The position numbers and the translations under genes were made by a program. Below are positions 10,537 through 19,733 of a stretch of DNA of 64,000 bases, one piece after another. Within the stretch, counting starts at the first letter, position 1; each line of letters begins with the position of its first letter. The notes under the pieces are model-generated. The model searched no databases and was not told where the DNA came from. It was given only the letters and a program-made list of their open reading frames with translations. The stretch is from Ceratobasidium sp. AG-K (lineage: Eukaryota; Basidiomycota; Agaricomycetes; Cantharellales; Ceratobasidiaceae): contig JAWNGF010000004.1 in the NCBI GenBank assembly GCA_037039685.1, positions 2,418,001-2,482,000 on the forward strand. The letters run 5' to 3'.

Positions 10537-12342
10537 ATGTCCATCCAGGAGGACACAGGATCACACCTCTCAACGCCACTGTCAACAAGGAGAGGACCAA
10601 GTAGGGCTGCAAGACCCACAAGTTCTCTCAACAAACAAGATATTGCACATGCACGGGCTGGAGGACCAGCAAGGTCTTGTCCACAGAGTCAAGCTTCTAT
10701 GCCTGGAACGTTCAATGCCAAAAACGCTTTGGTAATCCAAGAAGAAGCTACAATTGTCAATAGGGAACCAGGAGATATCACTGATGACCCCACACCAGCC
10801 ACAATTCGAATCCCTATTTCTAACGCAAGTCCTGGACCCTCACGTCCACTATGGCCCACGGCATTCAGAAGACAATTCTTTTCCCCGCAGCCTGAAGCTC
10901 ATGGGGGCATACCCCTTGTCCCCATCAGACCCCCACCTAAACCACACATTCCACATGCTCCACAAGTTCCCCAGATCCGAGGCACTATCACCAATGCCGG
11001 TCCAATCCCAATAAGCTCCCAAGCTGTGACACCCGTAAACCCTGCACCACCATATGTACCACAAGGATATTCCCAGCAACCAACAACTGAGGGCCAAGAT
11101 GTACCCGGAAATCTCAGTTCAAGTTCCAGCTCCAGCAATGGAACCGTGATTGGCAACCTTGATGATCTCGATGATCTTCAGCTTGGAAGGCACAATGCAC
11201 TCTTAAGGGTCATCAATGGAATGAGAATAGTGATTGACAGAAGACTCAATGGGTTAGAACAAGCCACCCAGGTCCTAGCAAACAATCACCAGATCTTCAA
11301 CAACTCCATCAACACCCTTCAAGGAACCCTCACGGATATTCTCAATGCTGCAAGAAACAGCAAACATAACACCTTCCTAGTTGGTCAAGATGTAACCCGA
11401 CTACAAAATGAGGTTACAAACACACAAGGTCTTGTAAACAATGTCCACAAAGAACTCAATACCACTAGGCAAGGACAGCTCGAATGGAATGAAGCCGTGA
11501 CTCAAGGGTTAGAGAATTTACGACAAGAAGGAAGTGCCACAACTACAAGAATCACCACAATACAGTAAGCTATCAACAACCTTCAGGAGGATATAGACAA
11601 AGCATCTCAACACGCCGAGAACCCGTCCAGACGTTCAAATTCCCCACCACATCCAGAAGCAGAATCTACCAGGATCGAGGAACTAGAACAAAGACTCCAA
11701 CAACTCACTGAGAACCCCACCTCCAATGGAGGAACATGTTGCCCTAAGGTTACACGACCAGATTCCTTTGACGGGAAAAAGGAGAAGGCGCCGAAATGTT
11801 CATCACACAGATGGAGAGCTACTTCGTTCAACTTGGAGACCAATACAACTCCCACGAAGAGAGAATCTGTGAAGCACTAGCCAACTTCAACTTAGAAAAT
11901 AAAGACGCTACGCATTGGGCACAAGCACTACTACAATCCCTGAACAAAGGAGAAAACAACAAGAACATAATCTCATGGGAAAATTTCAAGTCCCACTTCA
12001 TGGAACAATTCAGCGACCCCAATAGGAAGGCAAAGGCCAAAGCAGATATCCGGAAATGTAGACAGAACAACTTGGTAGCAAACTACACCTCAGAATTCCA
12101 ATATCTCTTAGTGGACGTCAACTGGGGACAGGAAGCCTTAATCAACCAGTTCAAAGAAGGATAGAAACCTGAAGTTAAAACTGAACTAGCTTGACTCAAG
12201 TTAACCCTAATCAATGAAGACAGAACAGAACAAGAACTATCTCTTGACCAATGGATCTCAATTGCAATTTCTGTTGATCAAAAATTACAATCCATCAAGA
12301 ATACCATGGGACAAAAGACAACATTGTCATCCTCCAGCTCTA
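10537..12342 (+). pseudogene. gag of B, 5' piece
   Basis: Starts at ATG 10537 (MSIQEDTGSHL), homologous to A1 gag along its length: Pro/Ser-rich N-terminus, poly-Ser run, coiled-coil and capsid regions. Lesions include TAA at 11566-11568, a one-base deletion near 11780 in a run of A's and G's, TAG at about 12161-12163 and TGA near 12193. The piece ends at the CTCTA target of A1 (12338-12342) and continues at 19541. Confidence 0.85.
12338..12342. repeat. target site duplication of A1 (left copy), CTCTA
   Basis: CTCTA precedes the A1 LTR at 12343 and follows the other LTR at 19536-19540. Removing A1 and one copy restores a continuous gag reading frame of B across the zinc-knuckle region. Confidence 0.92.
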
Positions 12343-12779
12343 TGTCGTAAGCTTCTTCTTGGTGGCTATGAGACAAGCCGTGATGGAGAGTGGACGGCAC
12401 TAAGACCTAAATGACCTCTTGAACCGCAACACACTTAAGTGTCTGTAGGCTCTTGAGGGTAGGGGTGGTTTAAAGTGTCACTCAAAGGGGATGTTTGACG
12501 AGACAAAACAAGCTGGGGTTACCAGGCTTGTTGGTCCTCTATATATATGCAAGACGTGGCCGAGTCATACAAAGCGTAGCCACAAGAGTCATAACAGTCT
12601 ACCAATCAGGAGTGTCCATATGAGTCATGCTGTATGAACAGACATGACTCGTATAATGCACAGCCGCGTTACACAGTGTAACACATAACCACAAGAAGGT
12701 GGCAACGCGGCATGAAAGAAAACACAAGAGGAAGGACGAGACGTAGACGAGTCCGATGGTGGGAGCATGGCTCACGACA
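12343..12779 (-). repeat. 3' LTR of A1 (437 bp)
   Basis: In plus view TGTCGTAAGC...CTCACGACA. Preceded on the minus strand by a purine-rich polypurine tract (AAGGGGGGAGTAA, about 12780-12792), the usual plus-strand primer. Confidence 0.94.
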
Positions 12780-12824
12780 TTACTCCCCCCTTAAGGTCCT
12801 TGAGGGGAACCCAAAAGGACCGAT

Positions 12825-13589
12825 TTACTGCACCCAGCAGTCCTTCTCGACTTTCTCGACCAGGGAGTCGACCTCGTCCTCTTCTTCCTCCGTGAGATCG
12901 ATGGGGTTGAACGCAGTGTTACCTGGTTCGTCACAGTGCTCCTCCCACCTCTCCCAGGTTTTGTCGTCCGTCCAGTCTGCCTTGGACCAGTCCATGACCC
13001 TCTCCTGCTCCTCCACATGGTCCTTGTCCCATTGTCGTACGTCTGGCTCGGCCTCTTTCCATTCCAATAAGTCCGCATCCTTCTCCTGCCACCAGAATGG
13101 CTTCCACTCGAACTTCTCTCTCTGGTATCGTCCCCGCTCCATCCTCCAATCCGCCAAGTCCGATTCGAAGTTCTTGTCCCATGCATCGTTCCATCGAGGC
13201 CTTAGAGTAGGCGGGCGACCTTCGTATCCTGGCACCCACTCGCTGCTGTAAGCTCCTTCTTGTCCCCATTCGACCACCCCGAGCTTGTGCATGGATAGCA
13301 GGACGACTTCGGACACCTGGAAGGCCGCAAATCCTCCGCATACGTAGATGTCCTTTCGTTGGAGTTGCATGCGTGTTGGCCATTTTTTGCCGACCCATTC
13401 GAATTCTCCAAGGTCGGAGTGTAGGACGTCGTTGGAGGCACGGAATTGGAGCCGCCCTGGACTCTGCTGGGACCTTTTGAAGACGTAGAGGGCTGCTCCC
13501 GAATCAAGGATGCGAGCCGTCTGGAAGGCTGGTCCGTTGAGAACGCGGACAAGGTTGTTGGCGATCGTGGCACGGGTGACGGCGGGCAT
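12825..13589 (-). CDS. A1 third ORF (ORF3), conserved Trp/acidic protein of unknown function
   Basis: A 254-residue ORF from ATG 13589 (MPAVTRATIANN) to a stop 45 bp before the 3' LTR. It overlaps the end of pol in another frame. Homologues occur at the same place in A2 (27052-27816) and B (30678-31441), with about 70-85% identity by eye. It has an N-terminal part with the block LHSDLGEFEWVGKKWPTRMQ, a CxxC-like site (CRGC in A2 and B, altered to CGGF here), a central W/R/E-rich part (WRMERGRYQREKFEWKPFWW) and an acidic tail ending CWVQ. The tail contains PIDLTEEEEDE, which resembles a SUMO-interacting motif (inference). It has no membrane segment or signal peptide, so an env function is unlikely. 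The family is not recognised. Confidence 0.8.
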   Translation of the reverse strand: MPAVTRATIANNLVRVLNGPAFQTARILDSGAALYVFKRSQQSPGRLQFRASNDVLHSDLGEFEWVGKKWPTRMQLQRKDIYVCGGFAAFQVSEVVLLSMHKLGVVEWGQEGAYSSEWVPGYEGRPPTLRPRWNDAWDKNFESDLADWRMERGRYQREKFEWKPFWWQEKDADLLEWKEAEPDVRQWDKDHVEEQERVMDWSKADWTDDKTWERWEEHCDEPGNTAFNPIDLTEEEEDEVDSLVEKVEKDCWVQ

Positions 13590-14240
13590 GTTGTGCAAAA
13601 AAGGTTAAGTGCGTGGAGTGTGTAGAGCGAGTTGGAAAGCAAGCAAGTTCTGCAAGTTGCGTTGTCGTCCCGCTCCGCCCTCCCTTTAATACTTCTCGTA
13701 TTGTAGTTTGATGGTGTTGGGGCGTTTGGGAAATTCCTTAAGAACTTCTTCATTACTACTCCGAGGTGACCGAAGTCTTCTGCCCGTTGTTCCGTATCTT
13801 CTTTTTCATCATAACCCTTCCATCTGACCCTGTAGAACAACCCGTCTTTTGTTTCCTTCCAGTCCACAATTTTCTCCACCTCGTATTCTTCCTCTCCTTC
13901 TTCTGTTGTGATCGGCGGTGGTCGGGGTTGGTTTCTGTGGAAGTTCTCGTCTTTTTTGTATGGACTAAGAAGATCGCTGTGGAACACAGGGTGTATTCTC
14001 ATGGTTTTTGGAAGCTCCAATTCGTAGGCGTGGCTTGATATGACTTTCTTGATTTTGAAGGGACCGTGTTTCTTGTTGTCAAGTTTCTTGTTGGGACGGT
14101 TTGTCTTTATGTTTTGTCCAAAAAGCCAGACAAGGTTGTTCTCTTTGTATTTTGGTTGGTATTCCATTGTGTCCTTTCTTCTGTGCCATTCCATAGCTGC
14201 CTTTGCTTCATCCCATACTTCCTGCCAGTTATTCGCTTTG
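13202..14240 (-). CDS. A1 pol, C-terminal part: integrase tail and chromodomain (out of frame with the rest)
   Basis: Carries the integrase GPY/F-type module (GPFKIKKVISSHAYELELP then HPVFHSDLLSPY) and a chromodomain (EEEYEVEKIVDW ... YRVRWKGYDEKED). Chromodomains in Tf1/sushi-group integrases direct insertion to marked chromatin. It is cut off from the main pol frame by a one-base insertion just upstream: A2 reads GCT AAT AAG where A1 reads GCA ATA TAA. After the chromodomain the frame stays open for about 130 codons, overlapping ORF3. Confidence 0.85.
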
Positions 14241-17090
14241 TTATATTGCTTCAGGAATCGTAGTAGCTTCTCTTAGAACATTCCATAGTGGTTCCCTGCC
14301 GTTCACAATCTCGAATGGAGTTTTTCCTGTGATCCCATGTCGTTGGTTGTTGTAGCAGAATTCTGCAATAGGAAGCAGTTCGGTCCAGTTATCTTGCCTG
14401 TAGTTAACAAATGTACGAAGCCATGCTTCTATCCACTGGTTTATCCGTTCCGTTATTCCGTCTGTTTGTGGATGATATGCCGTGCTGAACGTGGGTGTCG
14501 TTCCGATTTTTTGGTAGAGGGCCTTCAGGAACTTGCTGTTGAAAGTTGTTCCTCTGTCCGAAACTGTACTTCGTGGGAAGCCGTGTAATCTCCAAATGTT
14601 CTTCAGGAAAAGATTGGCAAGTTGATCTGCAGTTGTTGATTCTTTGCAGGCTATGAAGTGTGCCATGCGGGAGAAGCGATCCACTACTACTAGAATGCTG
14701 TCATTGCCCTGTGATTTTGGAAGTTTTACGATGAAATCGTATGCAATGTCCTCCCACGGGCTGTTCGGGATTTTGAGCGCTTTTAGTGGTACTTGGGTTT
14801 TTGTTCCTTTCGCCCTTTGGCACTGTTCACAAGAATCAACGTATTTGTTTACTGTTGCCTTAAGTCCAGGCCAGTAGTATTTTCTTGAGATAAGCTCCAG
14901 CGTTTGGGCTTGACCCTGGTGTCCTGCTATTGGTGAATCGTGGTGTAATCTGAGTATCTTTAGCCGAGTGTCCTTGTCTTCTGGCACGTAGATTCTCCCA
15001 TCTATCCAGAGGAGGTCTTCCTTGAAGTTGTAGTTCCTAATTCCTTGTTGCACGGATTTGGGTAGGGTCTCCTTGTTTTTGCACAATTCTATGATCTTCC
15101 TGATGCTCTCGTCTTCGGTTTGTGCTTCCCTAATGTCAGCAATGATGTCCATCTTGACTTCTCCGGCGAATCCTTTGAACTGTTCCTCTTTGATCATGAT
15201 TTGCTCTGCTGTTGGTATTTTGCTATGATCCGCTCTTCTGGATAGTAGGTCTGGCTTTGTTGACATGTTCCCTGGACAGTAAACTATCTCAAAGTTGTAG
15301 GAAGCCAGGATTTGATGCCATCGAGCGTGACGTCGGTTAAATGTAGTTGCCTTCTTCCAGTATTGCAGGTTACGGTGGTCGGTGTAGATAGTTATTGGTT
15401 CTCTAGTTCCTTCTAGATGTAATCGCCAGTGTTTTAGTGATTCCACAATTGCCATTAACTCCTTATCGTGAACATCGTAGTTTATTTGTGCAGCGTTGAA
15501 GGATTTTGAAAGGAAAGCAATGGGATGTAAGTAACCGTCGTCTTGTCTTTGAGAGAGTATTGATCCCATAGCAACGCCGCTTGTGTCGGTTTCCAATATG
15601 TAAGGTTTTGTTGGATCTGGGTGTCGCAGTAATGGTTCCTTGCATATTTCCCCTTTCAGGTTATCGAAGGCCTCTTGTTGTTCTCCCTCCCATTTCCATT
15701 TCTGGTCCTTTCTTGTTAGAATGGTTAAGGGTTTCGCTAGGCCGCTGAAGTTTGGTACGAATCGCCTGTAAAAGTTTGCAAATCCTAGGAAGGCTTGGAC
15801 CTGTTTGACCGTCCTTGGTTCCTTCCATTCTTTGATTGCTTTGACCTTTTCCTCTTGCATTGATATTCCTTCCTCGCTGATATTTATTCCTGTGTAGACA
15901 AGTTTCTTGACGAAGAATTCGCATTTCGGGAGTTTCGCAAAGAGGTTGTTGTCCAACAGAATTTTGAGTACTTTTCGAACATCCTCCACGTGCTGGCTTC
16001 GGTCCTTGGAGAAAATTAATATGTCATCGATGTAGACAACGACACAGATGTCAATCAGGTCATGGAAAATATGATTCATATATCGTTGGAAAGTTGCCGG
16101 TGCGTTTTTCAGTCCAAAGGGCATGACAATATATTCGAATAGGCCTTCCTTGGTTCGGAATGCTGTTTTCCATTTGTCTCCTTCTTTAACTCGGATGTTG
16201 TTGAATCCCATACGCAAGTCTATTTTAGAAAAGATTTTTGCGTCCTTGATCTTGTCAAGGAGATCTTCCATCAGTGGCATAGGGAAGCGGTCGTCTTTCG
16301 TTATCTCGTTGATTGGACTGAAATGTTGAACCAACCTAAGTTCTGGAGGTTTTTCCGGGTCCTTTGGGTCTTGTCCCTTTTTGACAAAGAAGGTTGCTGC
16401 GGCTACAGGTGACTTGCTCGGTCGGATTTTGCCCGCTGCTAGTTCCTCATCTAGGTACTTTCTGAGAGCTATGGATTCCGCGGGTGAGAGTGGTATTGGC
16501 CTAGCCGGTTTAGGAAGTTCTGTTCCTTCCACCAGATCAATGCAACAGTCGTATGGACGATGGTCTGGTATCCGTTTAAACTTTTCTTCACTAAAGACTT
16601 CTGCATAATCTTTGAATTCTTTGGGTATGTCTTTGATTTCTGCGGCTTTTCCAAGGATGTTGTCTGGTCGCCAGGAAATCTCTTTCAATAGCCAATTGAT
16701 TATTGGATTGGCTTCCTCTAGCCATTCTAATCCTAGAATCAGGTGTGTATCTCCAGTAGGCATGGCGAAGAAGTTTTGCTTGAAGTTTTTTCCATGTAAC
16801 TCAAATTCCAGATTTGCTTTGAATCGGATTTGATGTGACAGTTCCTTCCCTTGGATTCCAATGATTTTCCTGGGTGTTGGCAGTTCAATTAGGTCCACTT
16901 TGTTTCTTCGTGCCCAAGTGATGTCGACGAAGTTCCTTGATGCTCCTGAGTCAATGAGAGTAGCGATGGGTTCCGTGATTCCAGTAATATTTGTGTAAAC
17001 AATTGTCGATTCGCTGGTAGCTCTAAGGTACATTGTTTCCATTACTGGTTTGTTGGTCTCTCCACACACGGTTAGAGGGAGACCTCGCCT
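14241..17090 (-). CDS. A1 pol: protease, reverse transcriptase, RNase H, integrase core
   Basis: The frame opens upstream of a GTG at 17069 and is reached from gag by a predicted -1 shift. Order of domains: aspartic protease (LIDSGASRNF, about 40 residues after the GTG); reverse transcriptase with YIDDILIFS (about residue 345) and FLGFANFYRRFVPNFS; RNase H (LETDTSGVAMGS, HDKELMAI, IYTDHRNLQYW); integrase zinc region (HHDSPIAGHQG ... CEQCQRAK) and DDE core (YDFIVK; TVSDRGTTFNSKF; TDGITERINQW). RT-RNaseH-integrase order is the Ty3/gypsy order. It stops early at 14241-14243 because of a one-base insertion, which removes the chromodomain. Confidence 0.93.
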   Translation of the reverse strand, partial: RRGLPLTVCGETNKPVMETMYLRATSESTIVYTNITGITEPIATLIDSGASRNFVDITWARRNKVDLIELPTPRKIIGIQGKELSHQIRFKANLEFELHGKNFKQNFFAMPTGDTHLILGLEWLEEANPIINWLLKEISWRPDNILGKAAEIKDIPKEFKDYAEVFSEEKFKRIPDHRPYDCCIDLVEGTELPKPARPIPLSPAESIALRKYLDEELAAGKIRPSKSPVAAATFFVKKGQDPKDPEKPPELRLVQHFSPINEITKDDRFPMPLMEDLLDKIKDAKIFSKIDLRMGFNNIRVKEGDKWKTAFRTKEGLFEYIVMPFGLKNAPATFQRYMNHIFHDLIDICVVVYIDDILIFSKDRSQHVEDVRKVLKILLDNNLFAKLPKCEFFVKKLVYTGINISEEGISMQEEKVKAIKEWKEPRTVKQVQAFLGFANFYRRFVPNFSGLAKPLTILTRKDQKWKWEGEQQEAFDNLKGEICKEPLLRHPDPTKPYILETDTSGVAMGSILSQRQDDGYLHPIAFLSKSFNAAQINYDVHDKELMAIVESLKHWRLHLEGTREPITIYTDHRNLQYWKKATTFNRRHARWHQILASYNFEIVYCPGNMSTKPDLLSRRADHSKIPTAEQIMIKEEQFKGFAGEVKMDIIADIREAQTEDESIRKIIELCKNKETLPKSVQQGIRNYNFKEDLLWIDGRIYVPEDKDTRLKILRLHHDSPIAGHQGQAQTLELISRKYYWPGLKATVNKYVDSCEQCQRAKGTKTQVPLKALKIPNSPWEDIAYDFIVKLPKSQGNDSILVVVDRFSRMAHFIACKESTTADQLANLFLKNIWRLHGFPRSTVSDRGTTFNSKFLKALYQKIGTTPTFSTAYHPQTDGITERINQWIEAWLRTFVNYRQDNWTELLPIAEFCYNNQRHGITGKTPFEIVNGREPLWNVLREATTIPEAI
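17055..17084 (-). promoter_or_regulatory. stem-loop downstream of the gag-pol slippery site (A1)
   Basis: On the minus strand GGTCTC pairs with GAGACC, extended by CC/GG across a one-base bulge, with a loop of about 13 nt that holds the gag stop codon. It begins 5 nt after the slippery heptamer. The same stem is present in A2 and B. Confidence 0.65.
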
Positions 17091-19069
17091 TTTCCCGATT
17101 CAGATTCTTCTTCCATCTTTCCTTCCCTTCCTTTGAGGTTAGGCTCCTCCTTTTTCCATTCCTTCTCTGGGCACTTGGCAAGCATGTGTTTGTCTGATCC
17201 GCATTTCAAGCAGCGTTTCGAAGCAATCCTAGCCTTGTAAACCTCGTCTGGGAGTCTCTTTGTAGAGCTAGAGGATGCTGTTGCTGTCTTCTTCCCTGTC
17301 GTGTTCTTGATTGCTTGTAGTTTCTGATCAATAGAAATTGCGATTGATATCCATCGGTCAAGGGATAGTTCTTGTTCTGTCCCATCTTCGTTGATCAGGG
17401 TTAGTTCGAAACGAGCTAGTTCGGTTTTGACTTCGGATTTCAATCCTTCCTTGAATTGGTTGATCAGGGCTTCCTGTCCCCAATTTACGTCTACCAGAAG
17501 GTATCGGAACTCCGACGCATAGTTTGCTACTGAATTGTTTTGTTTGCATTTTCGGATGTCCAATTCTGCTTTAGCTTTTTTGTTGGGGTCACTGAACTGT
17601 TCCATGAAGTGTGCCTTGAAACTTTCCCATGAGGCGAGGTTTTGGTTGTTTTCCCTTTGGTTAAGCGATCTTAAGAGTACTTGTGCCCAGTGAGTGGCGG
17701 CCTTGTTTTCGGATTTGAAGTTTGCTAAAGCTTCACGGATCCTTTCTTCGTTGGAAGTGTATTGATTGCCTAGGCGTAAAAAGTAGCTCTCCATTTGTGT
17801 GATGAACATTTCGGCACCTTCTCCTTTCTTTCCGTCAAAGGCTTCTGGACGAGTTACTTTGGGACGGCGTGAATTGCTACCAATGTTTGGGTTTTCGGTC
17901 AGTCGTTGGATTCTTAATTCTAATTCGTCAATCCTGGTAGATTCCGTGTCTGGGTGTGGTGGCAAGTTTGATTGCCTAGAGGGGATCCCGTGCAGAGACA
18001 CTTCGTCCATTTCTTCTCGCATATTGTTGATAGCTTCCTGAACTTCTGTGATTTTGGCAGTGAAGGAGGTTCCTTCCTGTCGTAGAGTTTCTAGTCCTTG
18101 TGTTACTGCCTCGTTCCATTCGAGTTGCCCTTGTCTCGTAGTGTTGAGTTCTTCGCGTACGTTGTTTACTAGTCCTTGAGTGTTGGTGACCTCATTTCGA
18201 AGGCGGGTTACGTCTTGGCCAACTAGGAAGGAATTATGTTCGCCGTTTCTTGCCGAGTTCAGAATGTCTGTCAGGGTGCCCTGTAGGGTGTTGATGGAGT
18301 CGTTGAAGATTTGCTGGTTGTTTGCTAGGACTTGTGTAGCTTGTTCTAGACCGCTAAGCCTTCGATCTATAGTGACCCTCATTCTGTCTATAACCCTAAG
18401 GGTGGCGTTGTGTCTTCCTTCTAGAAGGTCGTCCAGGTCGTCTAGGTTACTGATTACAGTTCTGCCGCTGGAGCTGGAACTTGAACTTGAACTTCCTGGA
18501 TCACCGGTGCTTTGCTGTACCGGAGCTGGTTGCTGGGAGTAACCCTGTGGGACATATGGTGGTGCTGGAATTGCTGGTGTGACTGGCTGGGAAGCCATTG
18601 GGATTGGTCCTGCGTTGGTGATGGTTCCTCCAATTTGAGGGACTGTGGGGACATTGGGAATGTGTGGTGTAGGTGGGGGTCTAATGGGAACGAGTGACAC
18701 ACCCCCATGAGCTTCGGGTTGGGGAGAAAAGAACTGTCTTCTAGTCCCTGATGGCCACAAGGGACGTGATGGTCCTGGACTTCCAGTTGAAATGCGAATT
18801 ACAGCTGGAGTGGGGTCATTTGTAAGATCTCCTGGTTCTCTATTCGTAATAGTAGATTCTTCCTCTTGTACGGTTGTCATGTCAGCAATGCCGAAAGATC
18901 CCGGCATTGATGCTTGACTTTGGGGGCGTGATCGGACGGGACCTCCTGCTTGAGTTTGTGCAATATCTTGTTCGTTTAGTGATCCTGTGGGCCTTGCTGC
19001 CCGACTGGGTCCTCTTCTTGTTGATATGGAGGATGAGGGACGTGACCCTCCATCTTCTTGAATAGACAT
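17072..19069 (-). CDS. A1 gag polyprotein, intact
   Basis: 665 residues from ATG 19069 (MSIQEDGGSRPSSS) to TAA at 17072-17074. The N-terminal 200 residues are Pro/Ser-rich with a poly-Ser run; the middle is helical with coiled-coil tendency (GLEQATQVLANNQQIFNDS); the capsid region follows (AEMFITQMESYFLRL ... ATHWAQVLLRSL). Near the C-terminus is a retroviral zinc knuckle CLKCGSDKHMLAKC, which fits CX2CX4HX4C. It forms the particle that packages element RNA. Ends with SGKGEVSL, where the frameshift signal lies. Confidence 0.94.
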   Translation of the reverse strand: MSIQEDGGSRPSSSISTRRGPSRAARPTGSLNEQDIAQTQAGGPVRSRPQSQASMPGSFGIADMTTVQEEESTITNREPGDLTNDPTPAVIRISTGSPGPSRPLWPSGTRRQFFSPQPEAHGGVSLVPIRPPPTPHIPNVPTVPQIGGTITNAGPIPMASQPVTPAIPAPPYVPQGYSQQPAPVQQSTGDPGSSSSSSSSSGRTVISNLDDLDDLLEGRHNATLRVIDRMRVTIDRRLSGLEQATQVLANNQQIFNDSINTLQGTLTDILNSARNGEHNSFLVGQDVTRLRNEVTNTQGLVNNVREELNTTRQGQLEWNEAVTQGLETLRQEGTSFTAKITEVQEAINNMREEMDEVSLHGIPSRQSNLPPHPDTESTRIDELELRIQRLTENPNIGSNSRRPKVTRPEAFDGKKGEGAEMFITQMESYFLRLGNQYTSNEERIREALANFKSENKAATHWAQVLLRSLNQRENNQNLASWESFKAHFMEQFSDPNKKAKAELDIRKCKQNNSVANYASEFRYLLVDVNWGQEALINQFKEGLKSEVKTELARFELTLINEDGTEQELSLDRWISIAISIDQKLQAIKNTTGKKTATASSSSTKRLPDEVYKARIASKRCLKCGSDKHMLAKCPEKEWKKEEPNLKGREGKMEEESESGKGEVSL
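17090..17096 (-). promoter_or_regulatory. -1 ribosomal frameshift heptamer GGGAAAA (gag to pol, A1)
   Basis: In gag frame the bases read TC[G GGA AAA] GGC, the canonical X XXY YYZ arrangement. A -1 slip here enters the pol frame, which is open through the gag stop. Spacer 5 nt, then a stem-loop (17055-17084). The same heptamer is in A2 (23339-23345). Confidence 0.72.
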
Positions 19070-19084
19070 GTTTGTATGTTGTTA

Positions 19085-19096
19085 AGCTTGTTTTGT
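19085..19096 (-). other. self-priming primer-binding site of A1
   Basis: Minus-strand ACAAAACAAGCT, 2 nt after the 5' LTR, complementary over 12 nt to the transcript-start motif in the LTR. Confidence 0.78.
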
Positions 19097-19098
19097 AA

Positions 19099-19535
19099 TG
19101 TCGTAAGCTTCTTCTTGGTGGCTATGAGACAAGCCGTGATGGAGAGTGGACGGCACTAAGACCTAAATGACCTCTTGAACCGCAACACACTTAAGTGTCT
19201 GTAGGCTCTTGAGGGTAGGGGTGGTTTAAAGTGTCACTCAAAGGGGATGTTTGACGAGACAAAACAAGCTGGGGTTACCAGGCTTGTTGGTCCTCTATAT
19301 ATATGCAAGACGTGGCCGAGTCATACAAAGCGTAGCCACAAGAGTCATAACAGTCTACCAATCAGGAGTGTCCATATGAGTCATGCTGTATGAACAGACA
19401 TGACTCGTATAATGCACAGCCGCGTTACACAGTGTAACACATAACCACAAGAAGGTGGCAACGCGGCATGAAAGAAAACACAAGAGGAAGGACGAGACGT
19501 AGACGAGTCCGATGGTGGGAGCATGGCTCACAACA
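19099..19535 (-). repeat. 5' LTR of A1 (437 bp)
   Basis: Identical by eye to the 3' LTR (12343-12779) except that plus-view CTCACGACA reads CTCACAACA. Contains the TATA box and transcript-start motif that should drive A1. Confidence 0.95.
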
Positions 19536-19540
19536 CTCTA

Positions 19541-19731
19541 CAAGGAGACTTCCCGACAATATATACAAGGCAAGAATTTCCTCAAAACGTTGCCTAAAAT
19601 GCGGTTTGGACAAGCACCTGCTAGCAAAATGCCCTGAAAAGGAATGGAAGAAGGAGGAACCAAACCTAAAGGGACGCAAAGGAAAACTTGAGAGCAAACC
19701 AGAATCGAGAAAAGACGGGGTCTCCCTCTAA
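19541..19731 (+). pseudogene. gag of B, 3' piece with zinc knuckle
   Basis: Continues the gag frame of B after A1. Encodes CLKCGLDKHLLAKC (CX2CX4HX4C) and ends KDGVSL at TAA 19729-19731. The frameshift heptamer of the family is altered here to GAGAAAA (19707-19713), while the downstream stem (GGTCTC 19719-19724, GAGACC 19743-19748) is kept. Confidence 0.87.
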
Positions 19732-19733
19732 CT

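Larger units (their letters stand above)
12343..19535 (-). mobile_element. Ty3/gypsy chromovirus A1, young, nearly intact
   Basis: A 7.2-kb minus-strand element with 437-bp LTRs that differ by eye at only one base (an end-of-LTR CpG transition), TSD CTCTA, self-priming site 19085-19096, uninterrupted gag (665 aa), pol, and a full third ORF. The only lesion seen is a one-base insertion in pol near 14241-14252, after the integrase core and before the chromodomain. It is inserted in gag of B. This is the best template for reading the family's organisation. Confidence 0.95.

Noticed and set aside
12825..13589. ORF3 as an envelope-like protein
   Set aside because: No signal peptide, transmembrane helix or furin-type site in any of three copies.
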